Below, one piece after another: positions 1-6,439 of a stretch of DNA of 8,590 nt. Every line of letters begins with the position of its first letter. Within the stretch, counting starts at the first letter, position 1. Source of the DNA: CABRXV01 sp900754955 (lineage in GTDB: Bacteria; Actinomycetota; Coriobacteriia; Coriobacteriales; Eggerthellaceae); NCBI GenBank assembly GCA_902475005.1, contig CABRXV010000081.1, positions 1 through 8,590 of the forward strand, read 5' to 3'. Made by a program: the position numbers and the translations under genes. Below the pieces are notes generated by a model, which was given only the letters and a program-made list of their open reading frames with translations, did not search any database and was not told where the DNA came from.

Positions 1-635
1 TTGCGCTCGAGGAACGCGAAGAGCGCATGGCCCGCCTTGCGAGCGCGCGCCGGCACGATGGCGGCGGCCACGGCGACGGCGACGAAGAGCGCGAGGATGA
101 GCAGCGTCTGCCATTCGCTGCGCGTCGAAAGCAGCAGCGCCATGGCGAGCACGGGGCACAGCTCGCCCCAGGTGCCGAACGCGAGGATGGACGTGCCGAC
201 GCGCGTGTCCGACAGGCCGCGCTCCTTGAGGATGGGCAGCAGCGTGCCGAGTGCCGTGGTGGTAAGCGCAATGGCCACGGCGATGCCGTCGAAATGGCTC
301 ACCGAGAAGTCGGGGGAAAGGCGCACGGCGATGAAAGCGAGCACGATGCTCACCACCCAGGTGACAAGGCCGCGTTTGCCCTGCGATCCCGTGAGTGTCT
401 TGGGGTCGATCTCGTAGCCGGCAAGCAGGAACAGAAACGCGAGTCCGAGCTCGGAGAGCAAATCGATCGCTTCGGTGGTCTGAATGACGCCGGCGAGATG
501 CGGGCCGAGCAGGGCGCCTGCGATGAGCAGGAACACGGTTTCGGGAACGAGTTTGCCGGGAACGAGACGCGCGATGATCGGGCAGACGAACGCCACAAGG
601 GCGATGACGGCGAGCGAGGTGAATTCGAGGGCCAT
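1..635 (-). CDS. CPA2-type cation/proton antiporter, N-terminal part (runs off left edge)
   Basis: Reading the minus strand from the ATG at 635-633 gives 211 open codons with no stop before the window edge, so the C-terminus is missing. An AAGGAG Shine-Dalgarno lies a few bases upstream of the ATG. The product is strongly hydrophobic with about seven membrane segments visible (roughly residues 6-24, 30-50, 58-76, 88-105, 115-135, 147-170, 176-195). It carries the family-like stretches GALLGPHLAG (40-49), FLFLLAGYEIDP (68-79) and ALTTTALGTLLPILKERG (123-140). These fit monovalent cation:proton antiporters of the Kef/CPA2 type, which exchange Na+ or K+ for H+ across the cytoplasmic membrane. 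At the site where KefC-like members have an Asp, this protein has Gly-Glu (WGELCP, Glu158). I recall this Glu variant from other antiporters of the class. Ion specificity, and whether a C-terminal TrkA-N or UspA domain follows, cannot be seen. It is divergent from the LysR gene, which suggests regulation by that protein. Confidence 0.88.
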   Translation of the reverse strand, partial: MALEFTSLAVIALVAFVCPIIARLVPGKLVPETVFLLIAGALLGPHLAGVIQTTEAIDLLSELGLAFLFLLAGYEIDPKTLTGSQGKRGLVTWVVSIVLAFIAVRLSPDFSVSHFDGIAVAIALTTTALGTLLPILKERGLSDTRVGTSILAFGTWGELCPVLAMALLLSTRSEWQTLLILALFVAVAVAAAIVPARARKAGHALFAFLER

Positions 636-718
636 GGAGCTCCTTCAGAGATAGCAGATCAAAAGCGGATGGAACGCGTCACGTTCAGCATCGTGCAGCG
701 CGAGCGCCCATCGCAGGG

Positions 719-742
719 CGGGCCTGCGTCGATGCAGGCCCG
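719..742. repeat. Perfect 9-bp inverted repeat in the divergent intergenic region
   Basis: The arms are CGGGCCTGC (719-727) and GCAGGCCCG (734-742), separated by six bases. Neither strand has a T-run after it, so it is not a classic terminator. It begins only about three bases beyond the predicted minus-strand transcription start near 745. It could therefore be a 5' stem-loop of the antiporter mRNA, or a dyad bound by a regulator such as the divergent LysR protein. The TGC-N6-GCA core resembles a T-N10-A dyad rather than the usual LysR T-N11-A box. Confidence 0.6.
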
Positions 743-751
743 AGAGACACC

Positions 752-757
752 AGTATA
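752..757 (-). promoter_or_regulatory. Candidate -10 box for the antiporter gene
   Basis: On the minus strand these bases read TATACT, five of six matches to the sigma-70-type -10 consensus. The -35 region at a 17-base spacing (GTGGCT) is weak. The predicted transcription start, near 745, would leave a leader of about 110 bases before the antiporter ATG. This is inferred from the sequence alone. Confidence 0.4.
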
Positions 758-877
758 GAGACAATGCGTCGCAAAGCCACCGACATCGACTTTAAAGTTT
801 GGTTGAGGGTGGGTCAAACAAGGGGTGTCGACAGGCGCGAATGTTAGTATTGATGCATCTTTATGGACAAATGGGGT

Positions 878-910
878 ACGCCTCCCTCCTTCGAGCGAGG
901 CGTTTCTTTT
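878..910 (+). terminator. Terminator-like hairpin in the leader of the LysR gene
   Basis: ACGCCTC (878-884) pairs with GAGGCGT (897-903) around a 12-base loop and is followed at once by TTCTTTT (904-910), the form of an intrinsic terminator on the plus strand. It lies 23 bases before the chosen LysR start codon, and no plus-strand gene precedes it. It would therefore stop transcripts starting upstream in the same intergenic region. A possible upstream promoter is TCGACA (828-833) followed by TATTGA (848-853), but its -10 is poor. It could be an attenuator, or the end of a short untranslated RNA. Confidence 0.5.
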
Positions 911-933
911 GCATGGTGGTTCTCGAGGTAGTC

Positions 934-1851
934 ATGAACATCGGTCAGATCAGGTATTTCGTGGCGGCGTTCGAAGAGGGGAGCTTCTCCGCCGCGGCTC
1001 GCAAGCAGTTCGTTACGGTTCAGGCCGTGTCGAAGGCCGTATCTGATCTCGAGGGCGAGCTGGGGAAGAGTCTCTTTATCCGCGGCAACCGCAGCGCGCG
1101 CCCGACCGAGTTCGGCACGGCGTTTTACGATCGCGCCGTTGTGGCGCTCGAGAAATTCGCCGCGCTTGAGTCGTTCCCCGGCGACTATGAGCGGATGCGC
1201 TCGGCGCGACCGCTCAAGATGGTGCTCTGCTCCCCGGTGTTTCCCCATATCGACAGGGCGCTTCAGGCGTTTCCCCTCATGCTCTCGCGCATATTCGGCG
1301 TACGGGTCGAGATGGAACGCGCCGACGTGCGCGAAGGCGTCGAAGGCATTCTCGACGGATCGGTTGACCTTGCCGTGTCCATCGGCGTGCTCGAGCATGC
1401 AGGCATCGATTGCACGCCGATCGGCATGCTTCCGACGGGTGTCGTTGTTGCACCGTGCCATCCGCTCGCTGAACGTTCCTGCGCGACGATCGCCGAGCTT
1501 AACGACTACACCGTGCTCGTCTCGAAGGAATACGACGACTTCAACGAATCGGTTCTCTCGCTCTACCGCAAGGAGGGGCTCGTCTCGCCTGTGCTGCGCG
1601 TGGAGCATCCCGAGGACCGCGACGCGTTCAAGCGCGCCTTCTTCGACGGCGAGGTGTACGTGTTCAGCGCGGCGGTCTCCTCGATGTACAAGGATGTCGG
1701 GGGCGCCTGCATGGTTCCCGTGTGTTCGGCCGACATGCGGCCCATTTCCATCTGCATCCTCTCGCGCGTCGATCGCCACGAGGAGCTGCACGACATACTC
1801 GAGAAGCTCCAGGGAAGCACGGCCGATCTCATCCGCTCCTTCGGGGCATAG
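934..1851 (+). CDS. LysR-family transcriptional regulator
   Basis: The product is 305 residues, typical for LysR-type regulators. Residues 1-60 form the winged helix-turn-helix: MNIGQIRYFV, then EEGSFSAAARK, then VQAVSKAVSDLEGELG and SLFIRGN, matching the family's pattern closely. From about residue 90 to 300 lies a divergent effector-binding domain with typical alternating strands (for example DGSVDLAVSIGVLEHAG and PTGVVVAPCHPLA). I chose ATG 934 because GAGG at 925-928 gives a 5-base spacing and because the LysR homology begins exactly there. The frame is open from 799, but that upstream part crosses the terminator-like hairpin and looks untranslated. The protein probably binds as a tetramer between itself and the divergent antiporter gene. 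The inducer is not predictable. It might also control the downstream binding-protein/channel operon, which is inference. Confidence 0.93.
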   Translation: MNIGQIRYFVAAFEEGSFSAAARKQFVTVQAVSKAVSDLEGELGKSLFIRGNRSARPTEFGTAFYDRAVVALEKFAALESFPGDYERMRSARPLKMVLCSPVFPHIDRALQAFPLMLSRIFGVRVEMERADVREGVEGILDGSVDLAVSIGVLEHAGIDCTPIGMLPTGVVVAPCHPLAERSCATIAELNDYTVLVSKEYDDFNESVLSLYRKEGLVSPVLRVEHPEDRDAFKRAFFDGEVYVFSAAVSSMYKDVGGACMVPVCSADMRPISICILSRVDRHEELHDILEKLQGSTADLIRSFGA

Positions 1852-1854
1852 CAT

Positions 1855-1871
1855 CGCTGCGCGCAGCGTTT
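1855..1871 (+). terminator. Weak terminator-like palindrome after the LysR gene
   Basis: CGCTGCGCGCAGCG (1855-1868) is a perfect 14-base palindrome three bases after the LysR stop codon, followed by TTTCCCT. As RNA it can form a 5-bp stem with a CGCG loop. The T-run is only three bases, so termination is likely incomplete. It could equally be a chance dyad in GC-rich DNA. Confidence 0.3.
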
Positions 1872-1967
1872 CCCTGCACTGTAGGCGAGGCGTGCGAGGC
1901 CTGGGCGCGGCGCGGGGCTTCATTCCACGTGTAAAGCACCCGTGCTCGGCCGCGTGCAGGTGTCCCA

Positions 1968-2075
1968 TATAGTGCACAGCACCCTTCCTCATATCCTTCA
2001 ATATCTTTTTGAACAACCGTTTGACCTGATGGACGGGCATCTTCCTTTGCCACAATATCCAGTTGCGCTTATGCG
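1968..2075 (+). promoter_or_regulatory. Candidate promoter region of the binding-protein/channel operon
   Basis: The 293 bases between the LysR gene and the lipoprotein gene hold no convincing gene, but contain an AT-richer stretch (about 1965-2075) that stands out from the GC-rich surroundings. Two candidates can be seen. TATAGT at 1968-1973 matches -10 at five of six positions but lacks a clear -35. TTGCCA at 2047-2052 matches -35 at five of six positions and is spaced 17 bases from TATGCG at 2070-2075, a poor -10. The second would give a leader of about 60 bases. Neither can be chosen from sequence alone. Confidence 0.3.
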
Positions 2076-2130
2076 AAGAAGGTTGTTCGCGCGCGTATTC
2101 GCGGCAGCAGGGCGCTTGCAACCGCCCGCG

Positions 2131-2166
2131 AGGAGACGCGCGACGTGAAAAGGAAGAGAAGGGGAG
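2131..2166 (+). promoter_or_regulatory. Two alternative ribosome binding sites for the lipoprotein gene
   Basis: AGGAG at 2131-2135 serves GTG 2145 with a 9-base spacing. GGGGAG at 2161-2166 serves the in-frame GTG 2172 with a 5-base spacing. Both starts keep a positively charged signal peptide and the same lipobox. The first gives a more basic N-terminus (KRKRR); the second gives a shorter signal peptide of ordinary length. Which one is used is undecided. Confidence 0.5.
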
Positions 2167-2999
2167 TATCTGTGACATTGAAGGGAAGGATCGCGGCGCT
2201 GCTTACCGCCGCGCTGCTTGCCTGCGCCTGCATCGGGCTTGCCGGATGCGGCTCGGGCGATGCGGTCCAGGGGGGCAGCGGCACGTTGCGCGTGGGCGTG
2301 CGCGCCGACGTGGTGAATTTCGGCTTTCTCAACGAGCAGACGGGCAAGTACTACGGGCTTGAGATCGACATCGCGAACGAGATGGCCGCGCGCATGGGCT
2401 ACGCCGACGTGGAATACGTGACGGTGACGCCCGAGAACCGCAAGGAGATGCTGCTCAACGGCGAGGTTGACGCGCTTGTGGCGTGCTACTCCATCGCCGA
2501 GACGCGCCTCGAGAACTTCGACTTCTCGCCGGCGTACTACACCGATCACGTGATCGCCGTCGTGGAGAACAGCTCGCTGCTCACTTCGATCGACGACATG
2601 AAGGGCATGACCTTCGGTACGATGTCGGGCGCCAATGCGGCGCCGCTGCTCAACATCAAGCTGCAGGAGATCGGGTTCTCGACCGGTGTTTCCGAGGTGC
2701 TCGGATCCGACAACCAGAACGTGCTCTTCGACACCTGGCGCCTGTTGCAGTTCCCCTCGTATCAGGAACTTTCCGACGCGCTTGAGGAGGGTACGATCGA
2801 CGCCATGGTGCTCGATGGCGCCATCGCCCAGACCTACATGAACGATGATCGCTCCTACCTCGCGAACTTCGAGGTGGCCGAGCAGTCCTTCGGCGTGGCC
2901 ACTCAGAAGGGCTCCGAGCTCTCGAGCCGCGTGGCGGAAACCATCCAGGGCATGCTCGACGACGGCACGATCGCCGCGTTGACCGATAAGTGGGACTAG
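2145..2999 (+). CDS. Family-3 solute-binding lipoprotein (amino-acid type)
   Basis: This 284-residue secreted protein has a basic N-terminus, a hydrophobic stretch (about residues 16-33) and the lipobox LAGC with the lipid-bearing Cys35, so it should be anchored on the outer face of the membrane. The mature part is a SBP_bac_3 domain. It starts with TLRVGVRAD, and GLEIDIANEMAARM (71-84) matches the PROSITE pattern I know for family-3 binding proteins. T120-R121, just before the FDFSPAYY stretch, sits where these proteins bind the ligand's carboxylate, and Asp224 (DAMVLD) sits where they bind its amino group. An amino acid or similar amine-bearing acid is therefore the likely ligand, though the exact one is unknown. 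No ABC permease or ATPase gene is adjacent. The next gene begins 10 bases after the stop and encodes a Cache-MscS channel, so a partnership with that channel is likely. Alternatively it is an orphan binding protein for a distant ABC importer. Confidence 0.92.
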   Translation: MKRKRRGVSVTLKGRIAALLTAALLACACIGLAGCGSGDAVQGGSGTLRVGVRADVVNFGFLNEQTGKYYGLEIDIANEMAARMGYADVEYVTVTPENRKEMLLNGEVDALVACYSIAETRLENFDFSPAYYTDHVIAVVENSSLLTSIDDMKGMTFGTMSGANAAPLLNIKLQEIGFSTGVSEVLGSDNQNVLFDTWRLLQFPSYQELSDALEEGTIDAMVLDGAIAQTYMNDDRSYLANFEVAEQSFGVATQKGSELSSRVAETIQGMLDDGTIAALTDKWD

Positions 3000-3009
3000 G
3001 AGGGCAGCG

Positions 3010-6000
3010 ATGTCTCGAAAACTCAAGATCAAAGCTGGCATCCTCATTGCCTTCGTCATCGCGAGCGTCGTTGCGATGGGCTTCATCGTGGCGTCGATGC
3101 AGGACGACCTGTCGATGTCGAACTACACCGCCGACATCGAGCGCGAGATGGAGGATCTGCCGGGCATCCTCGAAGCGGCCGATGAGGAGACCGCTCAGAA
3201 CACGCAGACCTACGACGAGATCTACCAGTCGAAGGCCGAGAGCGTGGCCTTCATGGCGAACAACGACACCGGGTTCGAGGCGACCGACGCGAAGATGGTC
3301 GAGTACCGCGACCTGCTCGGCGTGAGCAACGTCATGGTGGTGAACCGCGCGGGCGACGTGATCGCGCGCGCCCGGGATACGCTCGCTGACTTCACCCACG
3401 CCCGCTTCAACCTGCTGCGCACGACGTTTGACACGGGCGAGCCCTCTGACGCAGTCGAGGTCGAGTTCGTCGACGAGGGCACGACGTGGCGCTACTACGC
3501 CGCGGCGATCAATGCCGACACGATGGTCGTCGTGGAGCAGGAGCCCGCCGAGCTCGATGAGCTCGTCGACAGCACCGCCTCGACGGCGGCCGTGCTGAGC
3601 GGGGTGAGCGTGGGCCAGAGCGGCTATGTCTTCGCTGTGTCGGGCCGCGACTACCTCGTGTCCTACCATCCGAACGCCGACTACATCGGTCAGGATGCGC
3701 TCGATGCGGGCATCGACGCCTCACAGCTCGAGAACGGCCGCTTCGGATGGCTCGAATTCAACGGCGAGCGCCTCTATGCGGGCGTGTCCGAAATCGACGG
3801 CACCTACTACATCGCCGCCGTGCCCGAAAGCGAGCTCGTTTCGTCGCGCAACCTCACGGTGGGCGTGATCCTGTTCGTGTTCTTCTCCGCTGCGATGATC
3901 GTGGCGCTCTACGGTCTGTTCGTCATGCGCGAGGACGAGAAGCGCGGCTACAACCCCGAGAACTACGTCAACATCGGGCCGCTGCGCTACAACAAGGCGA
4001 TCGGCCGCAAGTCCATCGTTTTGTCGTTCGTCGGCTTCCTTGCCGTCATCGTCGTGACGTTCTACATGCAGACGCTCTTTTCGCTGTCGGCTGAGTCGGT
4101 GAGCAGCAAGGAACGCGCCGCCGACATCGAGACGACGATCGAGCGCACCAACGACCAGGCCGACGCGCTCACCGAGCAGTACAACGAGCGTTACCTCAAC
4201 AAGGCCCAGGTGGCTGCCTACATCCTCGACGCCAACCCGGCGCTCGAGACGCGTGAGAAGCTGCAGGAGCTCGCCGACGTGCTGCAGATCCAGTACGTGT
4301 ACGTGTTCGACGGCGCGGGCACGCTGACCTCGACCAACTCCTCGTACACCAACTTCGTGCTGAGCGAGGACCCCGCCGACCAGAGCTACGAGTTCAGGAA
4401 GCTGCTCCAAGGCGTTGACAGCGTAATCCAGGACCCGATGCCCGACGAGATCTCCGGCGAGCTGCGCCAGTACATCGGCGTGACGCTCCACGACGATGCG
4501 GGTGTCGCCGACGGCTTCGTGCAGCTCGGCATTCGCTCGTCGCGCCTTGAGAATCTGCTTTCGAGCGTGCAGCTCGACGCCATTCTCGAGGGCGTGAAGG
4601 TGGGTCAGGACGGCTTCGCCTTCGCGGTGAACAAGAACGACCACACGTTCACCTACTTCCCCGATTCCCGCCTTGTCGGCCGCGATGCGACCGGCTACGG
4701 CATGACCGACAAGCAGTTCCAGGACGGCTACAACGACTTCCTCACCGTTGCGGGCGCGACGTACTACGCGTCGTCGTTCGAGTCGGGCGACAACTACATC
4801 TACGTCGCGCAGCCCGAGGGCGAGTTCATGACCGAGCGCGTGCCGCTCACCATCGCCACGGGCGTGAGCGGTCTCGTGTGCCAGATCGTCATCTTCCTGC
4901 TTGTGGCGTTCGAGGTGCGCAGGACGCGCCTCGGCGAGCCCGATCTGCCGACGCCGGGCGAGGACGACGGCGACCCCGATTCGCGTACGTTCGATGTGAC
5001 GATGCCCGACGGCCGCGTGAGGACCACGGAGTCGGCGGCGAGCCGCTGGCTGTACGACTCGCTCGACTGGGGCGAGAAGACGCCCGAGCAGCGCGTGCTC
5101 ACCATCGTGAAGGTGCTCGTGGCGGTGTTCTCGATCGTCGTGTGCCTCGGCGTCGTGTTCAAGGACGCCGTGTTCCCGAGCGATTCGGTGTTCTCCTACG
5201 TGCTCAACGGCGGCTGGGAATACGGCCTCAACGTGTTCGCCATCACGGCGTGCCTCATGATCGCGTGCGTCGTGATCACCGTCACGATGCTCGTGCAGCG
5301 GCTGCTGCACCTGCTCGCGGGCGTGTTCGGTCCGCGCGGCGAGACGATGTGCCGCCTTGTGAGCAGCTTCATCAAGTACGCCTCGATCATCGGCATGGTG
5401 TACTACTGCCTCATGGTGATCGGCATCGACACCACGACGCTCCTCGCTTCCGCCGGCATCCTGTCGATCGCCGTGTCCTTCGGTGCGAAGGAGCTCGTGA
5501 GCGATATTCTGTCGGGTCTGTTCATCATCTTCGAGGGCGAGTTCCGCGTGGGCGACATCATCAAGGTGGGCTCCAACAGTGGCACCGTGATGGACATCGG
5601 CGTGCGCACCACGAAGATCAACGACGGTTCGGGCAACATCATCATCCTGCGTAACAGCGAGGTGAGCAACGTCATCAACATGACGAAGGAGAGCTCGTAC
5701 GCCTCCTGCGATATGGACATCGAGTACGGCGAGTCGCTTGAGCGCGTCGAGAACATCCTTCAGGAGGAGTTCCCGCACATCCGCCGTCGCCTGCCCGCCA
5801 TCGAGGAGGGTCCGTTCTACAAGGGCGTGGTGTCGCTTGCCGACAACAGCGTGACGATCCGCGTGGTGGTCCAGTGCGCCGAGAACGCCCGCGGCCAGCT
5901 CGAGCGCGATCTGCGTCGCGAGATGAAGCTCATCTTCGACGAGCACAACATCATGATCCCGTACTCGCAGGTGGTCGTGCACCAGCCCTCCGAGTTCGCT

Positions 6001-6096
6001 AAGCCCACGCTTGGCGACCAGCTGCGCGCCGACCAGTTCAACGACGAGCAGAAGATCGCCGCGAAGGATCTCGGCAACGAGAGCGTGAACCGCTAG
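3010..6096 (+). CDS. MscS-family channel with two tandem extracellular Cache sensor modules
   Basis: The 1028-residue membrane protein starts at ATG 3010, with AGGAGGG at 2998-3004 overlapping the stop of the lipoprotein gene. TM1 (9-29) is followed by a large extracellular region (30-280) with Cache-like features: VSNVMVVNRAGDVIA (105-119), and GQSGYVF (202-208) with HP (220-221) and GQD (227-229). TM2 is 283-305. A short cytoplasmic loop leads to TM3 (335-355) and a second extracellular region (356-611) with the same features: GQDGFAF (532-538), FP (550-551) and GRD (557-559). TM4 is 612-634. An acidic cytoplasmic linker (638-697) precedes a MscS channel: TM5 698-717, TM6 740-762, TM7 785-804 and pore helix 809-838. 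The beta domain follows (839-895, with FRVGDIIKVG and GNIIILRNSEVSNVIN) and then the alpha/beta C-terminal domain to about 990. MscS channels open on membrane tension and release solutes; Cache domains bind small molecules outside the cell. Ligand-modulated gating is my inference. Charged residues flank the membrane segments as expected for a cytoplasmic N- and C-terminus. Confidence 0.93.
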   Translation: MSRKLKIKAGILIAFVIASVVAMGFIVASMQDDLSMSNYTADIEREMEDLPGILEAADEETAQNTQTYDEIYQSKAESVAFMANNDTGFEATDAKMVEYRDLLGVSNVMVVNRAGDVIARARDTLADFTHARFNLLRTTFDTGEPSDAVEVEFVDEGTTWRYYAAAINADTMVVVEQEPAELDELVDSTASTAAVLSGVSVGQSGYVFAVSGRDYLVSYHPNADYIGQDALDAGIDASQLENGRFGWLEFNGERLYAGVSEIDGTYYIAAVPESELVSSRNLTVGVILFVFFSAAMIVALYGLFVMREDEKRGYNPENYVNIGPLRYNKAIGRKSIVLSFVGFLAVIVVTFYMQTLFSLSAESVSSKERAADIETTIERTNDQADALTEQYNERYLNKAQVAAYILDANPALETREKLQELADVLQIQYVYVFDGAGTLTSTNSSYTNFVLSEDPADQSYEFRKLLQGVDSVIQDPMPDEISGELRQYIGVTLHDDAGVADGFVQLGIRSSRLENLLSSVQLDAILEGVKVGQDGFAFAVNKNDHTFTYFPDSRLVGRDATGYGMTDKQFQDGYNDFLTVAGATYYASSFESGDNYIYVAQPEGEFMTERVPLTIATGVSGLVCQIVIFLLVAFEVRRTRLGEPDLPTPGEDDGDPDSRTFDVTMPDGRVRTTESAASRWLYDSLDWGEKTPEQRVLTIVKVLVAVFSIVVCLGVVFKDAVFPSDSVFSYVLNGGWEYGLNVFAITACLMIACVVITVTMLVQRLLHLLAGVFGPRGETMCRLVSSFIKYASIIGMVYYCLMVIGIDTTTLLASAGILSIAVSFGAKELVSDILSGLFIIFEGEFRVGDIIKVGSNSGTVMDIGVRTTKINDGSGNIIILRNSEVSNVINMTKESSYASCDMDIEYGESLERVENILQEEFPHIRRRLPAIEEGPFYKGVVSLADNSVTIRVVVQCAENARGQLERDLRREMKLIFDEHNIMIPYSQVVVHQPSEFAKPTLGDQLRADQFNDEQKIAAKDLGNESVNR
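3034..4911 (+). repeat. Internal duplication: two TM-Cache-TM modules in the channel protein
   Basis: Module 1 (residues 9-305, bases 3034-3924) and module 2 (residues 335-634, bases 4012-4911) share the same order of elements at a nearly constant offset. TM1 to TM3 is 326 residues, the GQxG motif (202 and 532) is 330, the GxD motif (227 and 557) is 330, and TM2 to TM4 is 329. Sequence identity is low apart from motifs such as V-x-V-G-Q-x-G, so the duplication looks old and the two sensors probably have different ligands or one has lost binding. Confidence 0.7.
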
Positions 6097-6141
6097 TACG
6101 CGAAGCTCGCGCTTCCGCTACGTGGGCGGCGCTTGTTTGGG

Positions 6142-6174
6142 AGGCCCCTCCGCTGTCGTGCGGAGGGGCCTTTG
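6142..6174 (+). terminator. Strong intrinsic terminator of the lipoprotein/channel operon
   Basis: GGCCCCTCCGC (6143-6153) pairs perfectly with GCGGAGGGGCC (6160-6170) around a six-base loop. A6142-T6171 extends the stem to 12 bp. TTTGT follows. It begins 45 bases after the channel stop codon and separates the operon from trxA. Confidence 0.9.
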
Positions 6175-6439
6175 TGCGTTCGGGCTCCGTCGGGGGAGCG
6201 CGACGGGGCGCCATCTGGCGTGCGAAGCGAGGGCATCCGCTCCCGCCGCTGCCGTCTCCGCCCCGATTTGCACCCTTCGCAGTCGCACGGGCGGGTGCGG
6301 TGGGGGCGTGCGCCTACAATGGATGCATGGTTAATGCGACGTCGGCCGACTGAGGCGGGCGATGCGCTGCGGTTGCGCGATTGCGCCCCCGCGCCCTCCT
6401 CGCCCCGCCGGGTACGACGCGAGAAAAAGGAGTTATGAC
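6175..6439 (+). promoter_or_regulatory. Intergenic region upstream of trxA with candidate -10 TACAAT
   Basis: About 265 bases of GC-rich DNA without a supported gene. TACAAT at 6315-6320 is a five-of-six -10 match and would start transcription near 6327, leaving a leader of roughly 113 bases. No good -35 is found at 16-18 bases. Within the leader, GTCGGCCGAC (6341-6350) is a perfect 10-base palindrome. GCACCC (6270-6275) and GGGTGC (6293-6298) form an inverted pair just upstream of the -10. I recognise no riboswitch or operator here. AGGAG at 6428-6432 is the trxA ribosome binding site. Confidence 0.4.

Noticed and set aside
27..758. A 243-codon plus-strand frame over the antiporter region
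   Set aside because: The minus strand gives a hydrophobic antiporter with family motifs and a good ribosome site. The plus frame is a charged, repetitive shadow.
799..933. Upstream extension of the LysR protein by 45 residues
   Set aside because: The extension has no LysR similarity and runs through the terminator-like hairpin. ATG 934 has a ribosome site and starts exactly at the conserved domain.
844..2178. A 444-codon minus-strand frame across the LysR gene and the gap after it
   Set aside because: Its sequence is low-complexity Arg/His-rich and it overlaps a well-supported LysR gene. No ribosome site or family similarity.
2145..2999. Reading the lipoprotein as part of a normal ABC importer
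   Set aside because: Not excluded functionally, but no permease or ATPase gene is present in the operon, so annotating an importer here would be unsupported.
3721..5982. A 753-codon open frame on the minus strand opposite the channel gene
   Set aside because: It is rich in His, Arg, Asp and Val with no recognisable domain, and is the usual by-product of strong GC bias at third codon positions. The plus strand encodes a clear channel.
6133..6438. Short open frames between the channel terminator and trxA
   Set aside because: Arg/Pro/Ala-rich translations without ribosome sites or recognisable features; they start inside or beside the terminator.
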